This document shows, in pieces, positions 1 through 7,443 of a stretch of 64,000 bases of DNA. The position numbers and the translations under genes are program-made. Position 1 is the stretch's first letter. Every line of letters starts with the position of its first letter. Below the pieces are notes generated by a model. The model worked only from the letters and a program-made list of their open reading frames with translations, was not told where the DNA came from and did not search any database. Source of the DNA: Candidatus Zixiibacteriota bacterium (GTDB lineage Bacteria > Zixibacteria > MSB-5A5 > DSPP01); NCBI GenBank assembly GCA_022614805.1, contig JAKEHY010000016.1, forward strand, positions 1-64,000, in the 5' to 3' direction.

Positions 1-693
1 CCTACCCGAAACCTTCCGGATCTGAACAGGCATCGTCGCTGTCTCCATTTAACCTCCTTGACCAATTATACCTGTCCAAATCTTAAGTGGGGCACGGCAC
101 GCAGAATTGCTGAAGGAATTAGTGAGGTGAAAGAGTATGAGGCGACCCCAAACCTTGCCGAATTTGTGGGTTCACTAAGTTTTTCAAGTTATCAAGAGCT
201 CGGCTTTGAAAAAATCCTTCTTGTTGAAGGAGTAACCGATGTTAAGATTATTCAACAATTCCTTCGCCAGTATCACAAAGAACATGAAATAGTTCTTTTG
301 CCTCTTGGTGGCAATTCGTTGATAGACCCGAAACGCGAGGTCGAACTTCAAGAAATAAAAAGAATTTCGCCCAAAGTTTCTGCCTTGATTGATAGCGAGC
401 GAAGTTCGCAGGATGAATCTTTAGGAACCAAAAGGCAAAGGTTCGTTGCAATGTGTGAGAAAGCAAAAATTAAATGTAAGGTTCTTGAACGTCGTGCAAT
501 GGAAAACTATTTTTCGGACAGGGCGGTTAAAAAAGTGAAGAACAGCAATGCATATCGATCGTTAGATCCCTTTGAATCACTAACAGATGTTTCCCCAGGA
601 TGGTCAAAGGAAGAAAATTGGCGAATTGCGAGGGAAATGACGCTTGAAGAATTGGACAGTACAGACCTTGGTGAATTCTTAAAAAAGTTATAA
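1..693 (+). CDS. OLD-family nuclease, C-terminal TOPRIM part (cut by window edge)
   Basis: The reading frame is open to the first base, so the gene begins left of the window and no true start can be given. The visible part looks like the TOPRIM domain of OLD-family ATP-dependent nucleases. Counting from the TTG at base 58, a hydrophobic strand ending in VEG with acidic E57 is followed by the D112-x-E114 pair in LIDSER; these would bind the catalytic metals. The ABC-type ATPase half expected in this family must lie upstream. The DNA is more A+T-rich than the housekeeping genes, which fits a mobile defence gene. No UvrD-like (GajB) partner follows. The family call is fairly secure, the function is inferred. 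Confidence 0.6.
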   Translation, partial: PTRNLPDLNRHRRCLHLTSLTNYTCPNLKWGTARRIAEGISEVKEYEATPNLAEFVGSLSFSSYQELGFEKILLVEGVTDVKIIQQFLRQYHKEHEIVLLPLGGNSLIDPKREVELQEIKRISPKVSALIDSERSSQDESLGTKRQRFVAMCEKAKIKCKVLERRAMENYFSDRAVKKVKNSNAYRSLDPFESLTDVSPGWSKEENWRIAREMTLEELDSTDLGEFLKKL

Positions 694-708
694 GGGTTAC
701 AGAAAAAT

Positions 709-736
709 GGGCAGACTCATGGCCTGCCCCTACAAA
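709..736. repeat. Short hairpin repeat ending CCCCTACAAA
   Basis: GGGCAG (709-714) pairs with CTGCCC (724-729), and the element ends in CCCCTACAAA. A related hairpin with the same ending lies at 18192-18239. It follows the stop codon of the nuclease gene. Confidence 0.5.
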
Positions 737-739
737 GAC

Positions 740-845
740 CACCTAACTCCTGATCCCTTCCCCTCGGCTTTCCTCGACAAGCTTTCCTCGACTTCGCTCG
801 GAGCAAGCAAGTCGGGGCAGGCCCGATGGGGGAAGGGGGTTAGGT
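740..845. repeat. Long imperfect inverted repeat (ACCTAAC / GTTAGGT ends)
   Basis: The left arm (740-764) reads ACCTAAC then CCCTTCCCC. The right arm (about 827-845) reads GGGGGAAGGG then GTTAGGT. The same GGGAAGGG-TCAGG-TTAGGT core occurs at 44983-45006, so this is a dispersed repeat. No gene is seen between 694 and 925. Confidence 0.5.
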
Positions 846-925
846 CAAAACCGAAGAACCTGCCAATTATTTCCCTTGCTTTGGCCCAAGCTCCCCCCTA
901 TACTTAAAGACGGGAGGAAAGAAAA

Positions 926-1066
926 GTGAAAAACCTCTTACAATTCACTGATGAAGGCCGCTCCCGGCGGTTGAGCGTACGCCGAGACCCCGGTAAGCTC
1001 TTGCTTGTCAAGAGGATACCGGGTAGCGATAGCAAAACACCCCCGGTGGCTACAAAACGCCTTTAA
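926..1066 (+). CDS. Small basic protein, 46 aa, unknown
   Basis: A GTG start at 926 is preceded by GGGAGG at 912-917, a strong Shine-Dalgarno site at usable spacing. The frame runs 46 codons to TAA at 1064 and is followed within 80 bases by two hairpins, the second with a T tract. The product is rich in Arg and Lys (a run with SRRLSVRRDPGKLLLVKR) and has no membrane segment. I do not recognise a family. The surrounding signals make a real small gene plausible. The alternative is a structured non-coding RNA, because the DNA also folds: CCCGGTA pairs with TACCGGG around a CTCTT/AAGAG stem. Confidence 0.4.
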   Translation: MKNLLQFTDEGRSRRLSVRRDPGKLLLVKRIPGSDSKTPPVATKRL

Positions 1067-1068
1067 CG

Positions 1069-1098
1069 TTCTATTTGGAGGGGTTTTTTCCAATAGAA
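1069..1098 (+). terminator. Hairpin after the small ORF
   Basis: TTCTATTTGG (1069-1078) pairs with CCAATAGAA (1090-1098) with one bulged T. The loop holds a run of six T. It lies 3 bases after the stop of the 46-codon ORF. Confidence 0.4.
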
Positions 1099-1113
1099 TC
1101 TTTCCTCTTTTCG

Positions 1114-1145
1114 CCCCGCCGCCCCTAAAGACGGCGGGGTTTTTT
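1114..1145 (+). terminator. Rho-independent terminator
   Basis: CCCCGCCG (1114-1121) pairs perfectly with CGGCGGGG (1132-1139), followed by a run of six T. It would end plus-strand transcription of the small ORF before the minus-strand Roadblock gene. Confidence 0.7.
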
Positions 1146-1183
1146 GTTTCCCCGCCAAAAACGGAGATTGGGTAAAAAATTAT

Positions 1184-1930
1184 CTAAACAGGACGTTTCT
1201 CTAACAAGGCCAGCGTGCGGTAAAAGCTGGTTTTTTCGAGGGAGGAGCGCAGCTCCGAGGTCAGTTTCTCCATCGGGGCTTCCTTTCCCCCTTCCCTCAC
1301 CGAAAGTTTCAGAAACTGATGGATGAGACCGGCAAAAAAATCGGTCAAACTCGGCACGGAAATTTTTTCCTCGGAGGGCTTGAAGGACAACTTGCCGCCG
1401 GTTTCCACGAAGAGGCGGTAGTGAAAGGGATAATCCCCCGCCAGGTTTTCGCGCGATTTGCGCCAGTTCTGGGTTACTTGGTGACCTCCCAAAGATTGCT
1501 TGAAGTGGGCCGAGACAAGGTTGGCGGTGCGCAAAAACATCTCCAGCGCTTCCTCCTCCTCCATCAAAGCTTCGCCCGAAAGCTTTTCGCGCACCACTTC
1601 GTACCTTTCCATCCAGCGCTCCAGGGATTTGACCGAGTTTTTCATCACCAGTTCAAAAATCGGTTCGTCGATGGCCCCCTTGATGAAAACCAAAAGGGCG
1701 GCTTTTTCCAGGTTCTGCAGAATGACCGAGCCGGAAGCAAAGGCTAACTTAAACCGGGCATCCGGCTTGAGGTAGTAGCTCACCTGCAACAACCGGATGG
1801 CAACCGACTTTATGGTTTCGATGGAAAAGGAGGCGGGCAGAAGCTGGTAGGTGGTCTCTTCCGTTTTGTTCAACAGCAAAACCCCGGACACGCCGGGAAC
1901 CGCCTTTAAATCCTCCAAAACCTTGTTCAT
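1184..1930 (-). CDS. Roadblock/LC7-like domain protein
   Basis: This 248-residue protein opens like a Roadblock/LC7 domain: VLEDLKAVPGVSGVLLLNK, then a strand-helix-strand pattern to about residue 85. Such proteins usually regulate or scaffold small Ras-like GTPases (MglB type), but no GTPase gene is in the window. Residues 100-248 are mostly helical and unfamiliar. The ATG at 1930 directly follows the TAG stop of the upstream gene, so the two are probably co-translated. The domain call comes from pattern only; the partner and role are unknown. Confidence 0.55.
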   Translation of the reverse strand: MNKVLEDLKAVPGVSGVLLLNKTEETTYQLLPASFSIETIKSVAIRLLQVSYYLKPDARFKLAFASGSVILQNLEKAALLVFIKGAIDEPIFELVMKNSVKSLERWMERYEVVREKLSGEALMEEEEALEMFLRTANLVSAHFKQSLGGHQVTQNWRKSRENLAGDYPFHYRLFVETGGKLSFKPSEEKISVPSLTDFFAGLIHQFLKLSVREGGKEAPMEKLTSELRSSLEKTSFYRTLALLEKRPV

Positions 1931-2536
1931 CTATATCCCCAGAGGGAGCAATTTTTCAAATTCTTCCTTCAGTGAATCGGTCTTGGCCGCCTGGCGCACG
2001 GCCAGGCCGACGAAAAGTTCCGGCGCCTGCCCCAGAAAAAGCCGGGAATGGCCCGAAGTTCCCTCCCCCTTTCGGAAGCGGCCCAGCTTGGTGTTCTTTT
2101 CCAAAAAAGAGAGCAGGACCACCAGCTCGGAAAAAAGGAAGGCGGCTTCTTTCAGCTCTTCGGAAAGCTCGTCCTCCATTTGCAGAACGCCGTCCGGATT
2201 GGCGGTCAGGTATCCGGCGGCATTGGAATCGGCCGCCAGCCTCTGGAGGTCCTCGATTTCGAAAATCCTTTTGGTTTCGGCTTTTTTCCGGACCTTGGCT
2301 TCGAGATGCTCGGTCGTCTCGCGGTGCTGCAAAACGAGCTGGCGGTCCAGAGCGCGCTTGTCCTCGTCGGTTTCGAGCCCGCCCACCCAGGGAAAGTCCA
2401 CCTTGTGCACCACCTCCCCCCCTACGAACACAGTGGTGACGATATGGGGCCGGGGGCGGTGCAAAAATTCGGTCTGAATTTGGAATTCCTTCTTCTCCCA
2501 GACCACTTTCCCCAGTTTACCGGTCGGCGTATACAT
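1931..2536 (-). CDS. Two-part protein, C-terminal half possibly Roadblock-like
   Basis: This 201-residue protein has an N-terminal beta-rich segment (about 10-55: FQIQTEFLHR, then IVTTVFVGGEVVHKV). That segment resembles the N-terminus of the TPR protein at 3556-4593 (YRVETAYDDL, then VVDFFRNNRLVSARL). A charged helical linker follows. The C-terminal 90 residues begin GYLTANPDGVL and alternate strand and helix like a Roadblock fold. It abuts the downstream Roadblock gene with no gap. I know of no named family. A shared adaptor domain is inference from the two aligned segments. Confidence 0.5.
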   Translation of the reverse strand: MYTPTGKLGKVVWEKKEFQIQTEFLHRPRPHIVTTVFVGGEVVHKVDFPWVGGLETDEDKRALDRQLVLQHRETTEHLEAKVRKKAETKRIFEIEDLQRLAADSNAAGYLTANPDGVLQMEDELSEELKEAAFLFSELVVLLSFLEKNTKLGRFRKGEGTSGHSRLFLGQAPELFVGLAVRQAAKTDSLKEEFEKLLPLGI

Positions 2537-2634
2537 AAGTTCGGGCGGAATCCGGCCCCCTTTTGAAAGCCGGCCCCCCTTTATCTTATTTTCGGCAACT
2601 CCGGCCGGTTATGCAGGGGAACGGGAAGAGGCAA

Positions 2635-2667
2635 AAAAGTGTTTAGCCCCCCGGCCTCTGCCGGGGG
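2635..2667 (-). terminator. Possible terminator after TPR-like gene
   Basis: CCCCCGGC (2648-2655) pairs with GCCGGGGG (2660-2667). On the minus strand a run of six T follows about nine bases later, so this is not a classical terminator. Confidence 0.35.
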
Positions 2668-2703
2668 TGTTCATTTCTCAAGGGCAAAAACCCCGGTAAA
2701 AGA

Positions 2704-3555
2704 CTACAAAACGGAGAATTGCTTCAAAAGCTCGACCAAATCCGGCTTTTCTATTCTTACCAGCTGGGCGTTTTTGGCGGCTTTACCGAAATGGGGATTG
2801 ATTTTCAAGGCTTTTTCAAAGCTTTCCAGCCCGGCTCGAAGAAGAAAAAAGTAAAACAACAACTGGCCGGCGGCCGCCTTTCGCGTTTTCCAGCCGGGGG
2901 AGACCGGCAGGCCCTCCAGTTCCGCAAGGGCCGCCGTGATGGAAGCGAAGTCGAGGTGTCCAATGCCGGAAAGAAACAAAAGCCAAAGGTAGTCGATGGA
3001 ACTAAAGGGGGGTACGGCAAAAAATTGCTCCAAGGTGGAGCGCAGGCCGGCCAGTACACCCGCCAAGTTACCGGCATCGTATTGGGCCAGAAGATTGCGG
3101 GTTCGGTCGGAACTGACCCCGTATTCCGCTTTTATCACCTCCTCCAGCCGCTCCCGGAACTCGGGCGGGCGGCTGGAAGGGCCGGGGGGAAGCAACAAAA
3201 GCTTCAGGTAAACTTGCAAAAAGACTTGAATTCTTTCCTTCTCTGTTCCCGTTTTCTGCAAAGCGGCCAAACCTTCATCCGGCTTGCCAACCCAGGCCCA
3301 AAAACAGGCGGACGGGAGGGGTGATTTTGCCTCGAAGTCGGCGGGGAGCGGTTTGGCTCCCCATTCGGCTCTCCAGGCGGAAACAGCCCAAAAACCGTAG
3401 CGGAAATGGACGGAAACGGCGGTTGAAAAGGCCAGAAAGGCGGCGGGATACTCCTTTTTTTCGAAATGCCAGAGACCCAGAAGGGCGGCCGTATCCGGCC
3501 GGCCAGCCGCCTCCGAGCGCTCGATTTTCTCCAAGATTGTCGTTCGGTCGTCCAT
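2704..3555 (-). CDS. Helical repeat (TPR-like) protein, unknown
   Basis: The 283-residue product is almost all helical. Short amphipathic pairs such as LGLWHFEKKEYPAAFLAFS (about 27-45) and a C-terminal FEKALKINPHFGKAAK (about 250-265) match degenerate TPR units. There is no signal peptide or membrane segment, so it is probably cytoplasmic. Its ATG (3555) follows the TAA of the upstream TPR gene immediately. TPR proteins bind other proteins; the neighbouring Roadblock-like genes suggest a shared complex. Exact function unknown. Confidence 0.5.
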   Translation of the reverse strand: MDDRTTILEKIERSEAAGRPDTAALLGLWHFEKKEYPAAFLAFSTAVSVHFRYGFWAVSAWRAEWGAKPLPADFEAKSPLPSACFWAWVGKPDEGLAALQKTGTEKERIQVFLQVYLKLLLLPPGPSSRPPEFRERLEEVIKAEYGVSSDRTRNLLAQYDAGNLAGVLAGLRSTLEQFFAVPPFSSIDYLWLLFLSGIGHLDFASITAALAELEGLPVSPGWKTRKAAAGQLLFYFFLLRAGLESFEKALKINPHFGKAAKNAQLVRIEKPDLVELLKQFSVL

Positions 3556-4593
3556 TTACGTTTCCAAGCTGCCCAAAAGAAAGGCATGCTTTCCGGAAAT
3601 TTTTTTAAGCCACTTCAGGCTTTCTTTGTCTTGGGCGATGGCTTCTTCGGCGGCAGCCAGGAAGAAACGGGCGTAAAACAGGTAAGCCACCCCCAAAAAA
3701 TTGGACAGGTCGGCAAAGCCGAACCGGTTTTCCAAGTAGAGCCTTTCCAAGTAACGTTCCAACTGGGTGCGGGACAAAAGTTCCGGTCCGGAACGGAAGG
3801 CGAGGTTGAAGAGGTAGCACCAGGCTTTCAGGTTGGATTTGTCCACCCGGGAATTGCATTTCGCTTTCAAATCCAAAAAAATGCGGCAGAGCGAATCGTA
3901 ATGGATGGTCGGATTTATCGGCGGAAAGGAAGACTGGGGGTCCAAAAGGGCGAAGGATTCGGCCAAAAGCTCCTCGGCTTTATGGAGAAAACCGTCCCCT
4001 CCCCGACCGGCCCGGTCCAGATGGAGTTGGGCCAGATTTAAGCGGGCATCCAGGTATTTGGGATTGGTTTCGAGGGCCGCCAGGAAGGCCGCTTCGGCCT
4101 CCTCCAGTTTTCCCTCTTCAAGGTACACCTGTCCCAGGGCATTGGAGTAGTCGGCGTAGCGGGAATCCAGGAGGCAGGCCTTTTCGAAGCAGGCCACCGC
4201 CTGGTTGAACTTTCCCTGCCGGTGGCAGACACTGCCAAGATGGAAAAGCGCTTCGGGAAGGTCGGAGAAGGCGGCCAGGGCCTTCTTCAATTCCGCTTCG
4301 GCTTCGGCGTAAAACTGGTAAACAAAGAAAAAAAAGCCCAGTTTAAGATGGGCTTGGGAGTCCTTGGCGGCAGCCAGCTTGGCGCGCAGCTGCAGGGCCA
4401 AAACGAGAACCGAACCTTCCGAACCGTGCGCCCGCTCGGCTTCCTTCCGGTCGCTGCCCAAAGCTTCAGAACGGTACAGTCGGGCCGAGACGAGCCGGTT
4501 GTTACGAAAAAAGTCAACCACCCAGGCTCGTTCCAAATCGTCGTAAGCGGTTTCCACCCGGTAGGTGATGCCGCCAAATGAATAATCGTCCAA
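3556..4593 (-). CDS. TPR protein with N-terminal beta domain shared with 1931-2536
   Basis: The protein has 345 residues. Residues 1-45 form a beta-rich start (FGGITYRVETAYDDLERAW) that aligns by eye with the N-terminus of the protein at 1931-2536. From about residue 80 TPR units follow, the clearest being PEALFHLGSVCHRQGKFNQA and ALGQVYLEEGKLEEAEAAF. The C-terminal third is helical without clear repeats. No signal peptide is seen. It is the first gene of a four-gene minus-strand set ending at 1184. Confidence 0.6.
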   Translation of the reverse strand: MDDYSFGGITYRVETAYDDLERAWVVDFFRNNRLVSARLYRSEALGSDRKEAERAHGSEGSVLVLALQLRAKLAAAKDSQAHLKLGFFFFVYQFYAEAEAELKKALAAFSDLPEALFHLGSVCHRQGKFNQAVACFEKACLLDSRYADYSNALGQVYLEEGKLEEAEAAFLAALETNPKYLDARLNLAQLHLDRAGRGGDGFLHKAEELLAESFALLDPQSSFPPINPTIHYDSLCRIFLDLKAKCNSRVDKSNLKAWCYLFNLAFRSGPELLSRTQLERYLERLYLENRFGFADLSNFLGVAYLFYARFFLAAAEEAIAQDKESLKWLKKISGKHAFLLGSLET

Positions 4594-4720
4594 GAGAACC
4601 AGAGGCGAAGCTGGTTTTTCTGCGATTTTTTCGGTCGTACGAGCTCCTTTTTGCGAAAAAATCCCCCATCAGAAGTATCGGCGGAAACGGTTTTATTCTT
4701 GAGATTTGGAGGAAAGAAAG

Positions 4721-5362
4721 CTACGGGATGCGAAGTCCCCGGCGGGCGGAGGCGCGCGCAAAGCGGTAGCGGCTTTTGGCCGTAAAAAGCTTTTTTTTCC
4801 AGAGCAGGCGGACGAGTCCCCAGAAACTTACGGCAAAGCCGCGGCGGACCAACTCCGACTTCAATTCGCCGACGGAATAAAACGGGTCGTCGGCCACCAG
4901 ACGCAAAAGGATCTCCTCCAGGCTTTCGGCTTTTATAGGGACGGCCGGGGCCCGCGGAGCCGCCGGCCCCGCGGGCGGGACGGCCTTGAAGCTTCCGGAA
5001 GGCAGCTCGGCGCTGAAATCCTCTTTGGCCCGGTCAACGGAATCGAAGGACCGCAGAATGGAATCGAATTCCAAAAGCTCGAACACTTCATACACGGAGG
5101 GCATCATCCGGGCCAGCTTGATGTCCCCCCGATTGGCGCGCACCTCGCGGATGTTGGAGACGAAAATCCCCCAGCCGGCGGAAGAAATATAGTCGACCCC
5201 GGCCAGGTCCACCACGATGCGGAAGCGCCTTTGCTGCAAAAGGGAGCTCATCACCTTTTCCAGCTCGGAGGCGGTCATCGTATCGACCACCCCATCCACC
5301 CGCACGATGGAAAGCCCCTCGCCGTTGGCAACGTCCAGGGAGATTTTGATGTCCTGCATCAA
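4721..5362 (-). CDS. STAS-domain anti-sigma factor antagonist with C-terminal winged-helix-like region
   Basis: Residues 1-110 form a STAS domain of the SpoIIAA/RsbV type. The phospho-acceptor region reads VDYISSAGWGIF, with serines 60-61 where the regulatory serine lies in that family. When dephosphorylated such proteins bind the anti-sigma kinase and free the sigma factor. After a Pro/Ala linker (about 122-145), residues 148-213 are helical and basic and look like a small winged helix; that part is inference. The start overlaps the kinase/phosphatase gene by ATGA at 5359-5362, so the switch protein is translated with its likely partner. Confidence 0.8.
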   Translation of the reverse strand: MMQDIKISLDVANGEGLSIVRVDGVVDTMTASELEKVMSSLLQQRRFRIVVDLAGVDYISSAGWGIFVSNIREVRANRGDIKLARMMPSVYEVFELLEFDSILRSFDSVDRAKEDFSAELPSGSFKAVPPAGPAAPRAPAVPIKAESLEEILLRLVADDPFYSVGELKSELVRRGFAVSFWGLVRLLWKKKLFTAKSRYRFARASARRGLRIP

Positions 5363-7443
5363 GTCTCCTCCGGCGGCTGGAGCGAATATTTCCGGTCGGC
5401 GGTTTTGGTTTCGACCTTCACGGTTCTGGCGCCCATCCTGTTTTCCGAAGCCCCGTTTCCGAAGCCCTCTATTATATTCTCGGCGGCGACCGCTTTATCT
5501 TTCACTACCACGGCGGTAACATCGTCCCCCCAGCCTCCCCCGCCAACAAAGGCGGCCAGTTCGGTTTTCAGCCGGCTGATAAGGGCTTCGGCGGACAGCC
5601 CAGCAGAATCTTCCACCAGCCGGACCAATTGTTCCCGGCCAAAGCGGGACCCGCGACTGTCAGCCGCCTCGACGAGGCCATCCGTATAAAGCAAAAAGAA
5701 ATCCCCCTTTTCCAACGCTATTTTTTCGGTTTTTATTCTTTCCTCAAAGCTGGCTCCTTCCGGCAGGGCCAGCCCCACCGGCAGTCCGGGAGGATTATAA
5801 CTAAAAGCCTTTTTTTCCTCCGCCCGGTACAACAGCATCGGCAGATGCCCGGCGGAAGAAAAGAAAAGAGTGCGCTTTTCGGCATCCAAAAGGGCGAGAA
5901 AAACGGTGACGAACATACCCCGGGCGATCCCTTCGGAAGCCAGCCGGTTGACCCGGCATAAAATCTCGGCCGGAGAAGTTTTCCCTTTCGCCTCCAGCCG
6001 CAAGGCCGTGCGCACCGTCGCCATTCCCAGAGCTCCCGGAACCCCTTTGCCAGAAACATCCGCCACGGCGATGCCCAAAAGCCCTTTTCCAGCCGGAAAG
6101 AAGTCAAAGAAATCCCCCCCCACTTCGCGCGCCGACTGGTACCAGACGGCCACCTCCATACCCTCAATTTTTGGAAACTCGGCCGGCAAGAGGGCGCGCT
6201 GGACCTCCTGCGCCAGCTCCATTTCGCGGCGCAGTTTTTCCTGCTCCAGAAGCTCTTTCCGGGATTTTTTGAAGTAGGCGGTAATCTCGTTCACGGCCCG
6301 GGCGATTTCACCGAATTCATCTTTCCCCATGGCCGGAACCCGGCTTTCCCCCTCCCTGACCCGTCGCAAACCTTCCGTCAGGCGCTGAAAGGGGCGGGAA
6401 AGGTAGGCCCCCAAAACCCATACCGACAGACCGCCAAAAAGAAAAACGGAAAGGCAGATCTGGACGAGGAAAGAACGGGCCTGCGCCAGCTCGGCATCCA
6501 AACCGGCAGTCGAGGCGGAAAGATGGACGGTGCCGAGCCAACTCGTGCCGGAATAGATTTTTTGGGCCATATAGTAGCGGGTTTCCGCCGGGTGGCCGGT
6601 CTTGGACTGGACCGGGTCTTCCGTTATCGTAAAACGTCGGGGAACTCCAGCCGGCCCGGCCGACACTTGGGGCGGCGGCTCATAAACCGAAAGCAGTTGC
6701 CAGGGGCCGAAGGGGTCGGCCCAGACTTTCCCTCCGCGGTCGGCGATGACGAGGGAGGTGAGTTCGGGATGGTCCTGTCTGGTTTTCGCGGTCAGACTGG
6801 AAAGTATCAAATCGTTTTGATTAAAAAGCCCTTCCGCGGCAGCGGAGGCCAGCCCGCCGGCCAAATCTTCAAGTTTTTGCTCAAAATTGGCGGTGATGGT
6901 CTGCGAGAGCTTGCGGTGGGCGACAAAATAACTCCCCAAAACCAAAGCCGTTAGTAGGACCGTTCCGAAAACGGAGACTTTGGCCCGGAGGGAAAAACGG
7001 GCCCGTTGGGGGAAGGTGGAGCCTTTCAAGTGCTTGCGCATCCGAAACTCGTTCTCCTCCCCGCGGGACAAATACCCCACCTCGTCCATTATTTTCTCGA
7101 TGAGGTAAAGCCCCAGCCCTCCCTTGCGGCCGGTTTCCACCAGCCGGGACAAATCCAACCTTTCCCCCTCGGCCAGTTCCAGCCGCCGGCCGCGGTCATA
7201 AAGGGAAAATTCGACATACTCTCTGGCCGTGCGGACGGTGAGCCGCAGGGGTCCTTCGCCAAAGAGATAGGCGTGGCGAATGACGTTGGTGGCGGCCTCC
7301 TCCACCGCCAGCCACAAGGCGCTCTGCTCCTTTACCGGCAGGGACAACTCCCACAAAGCGGAAAGCATAAACTGGCGCAGGGCGGAAAGCTCCTCCGGCC
7401 TGGATTTGAAAAAGGCGGTGCTTTCCTTCAGCACCCGGCTCAT
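5359..7443 (-). CDS. Anti-sigma kinase (RsbW-like) fused to membrane sensor and PP2C phosphatase (RsbU/SpoIIE-like)
   Basis: The 694-residue protein joins both enzymes of a partner-switching pathway. Residues 1-140 are a GHKL kinase: N-box VEEAATNVIRHAY with E49 and N53, and G-box GGLGLYLI near 108-115. A membrane segment (about 153-175), an extracytoplasmic sensor (175-323), a second membrane segment (324-347), a HAMP region (348-398) and a short coiled coil follow. Residues 405-650 are a SpoIIE-type PP2C phosphatase with GGDFFD (442-447) and DVSGKG (462-467). It could phosphorylate and dephosphorylate the STAS protein encoded next, depending on the sensed signal. Its ATG overlaps the PorV gene stop at 7440-7443. 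Confidence 0.85.
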   Translation of the reverse strand: MSRVLKESTAFFKSRPEELSALRQFMLSALWELSLPVKEQSALWLAVEEAATNVIRHAYLFGEGPLRLTVRTAREYVEFSLYDRGRRLELAEGERLDLSRLVETGRKGGLGLYLIEKIMDEVGYLSRGEENEFRMRKHLKGSTFPQRARFSLRAKVSVFGTVLLTALVLGSYFVAHRKLSQTITANFEQKLEDLAGGLASAAAEGLFNQNDLILSSLTAKTRQDHPELTSLVIADRGGKVWADPFGPWQLLSVYEPPPQVSAGPAGVPRRFTITEDPVQSKTGHPAETRYYMAQKIYSGTSWLGTVHLSASTAGLDAELAQARSFLVQICLSVFLFGGLSVWVLGAYLSRPFQRLTEGLRRVREGESRVPAMGKDEFGEIARAVNEITAYFKKSRKELLEQEKLRREMELAQEVQRALLPAEFPKIEGMEVAVWYQSAREVGGDFFDFFPAGKGLLGIAVADVSGKGVPGALGMATVRTALRLEAKGKTSPAEILCRVNRLASEGIARGMFVTVFLALLDAEKRTLFFSSAGHLPMLLYRAEEKKAFSYNPPGLPVGLALPEGASFEERIKTEKIALEKGDFFLLYTDGLVEAADSRGSRFGREQLVRLVEDSAGLSAEALISRLKTELAAFVGGGGWGDDVTAVVVKDKAVAAENIIEGFGNGASENRMGARTVKVETKTADRKYSLQPPEET

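Noticed and set aside
926-1066. Folded region considered as a known riboswitch
   Set aside because: No conserved core of a riboswitch class is recognisable and no regulated gene follows on the same strand.
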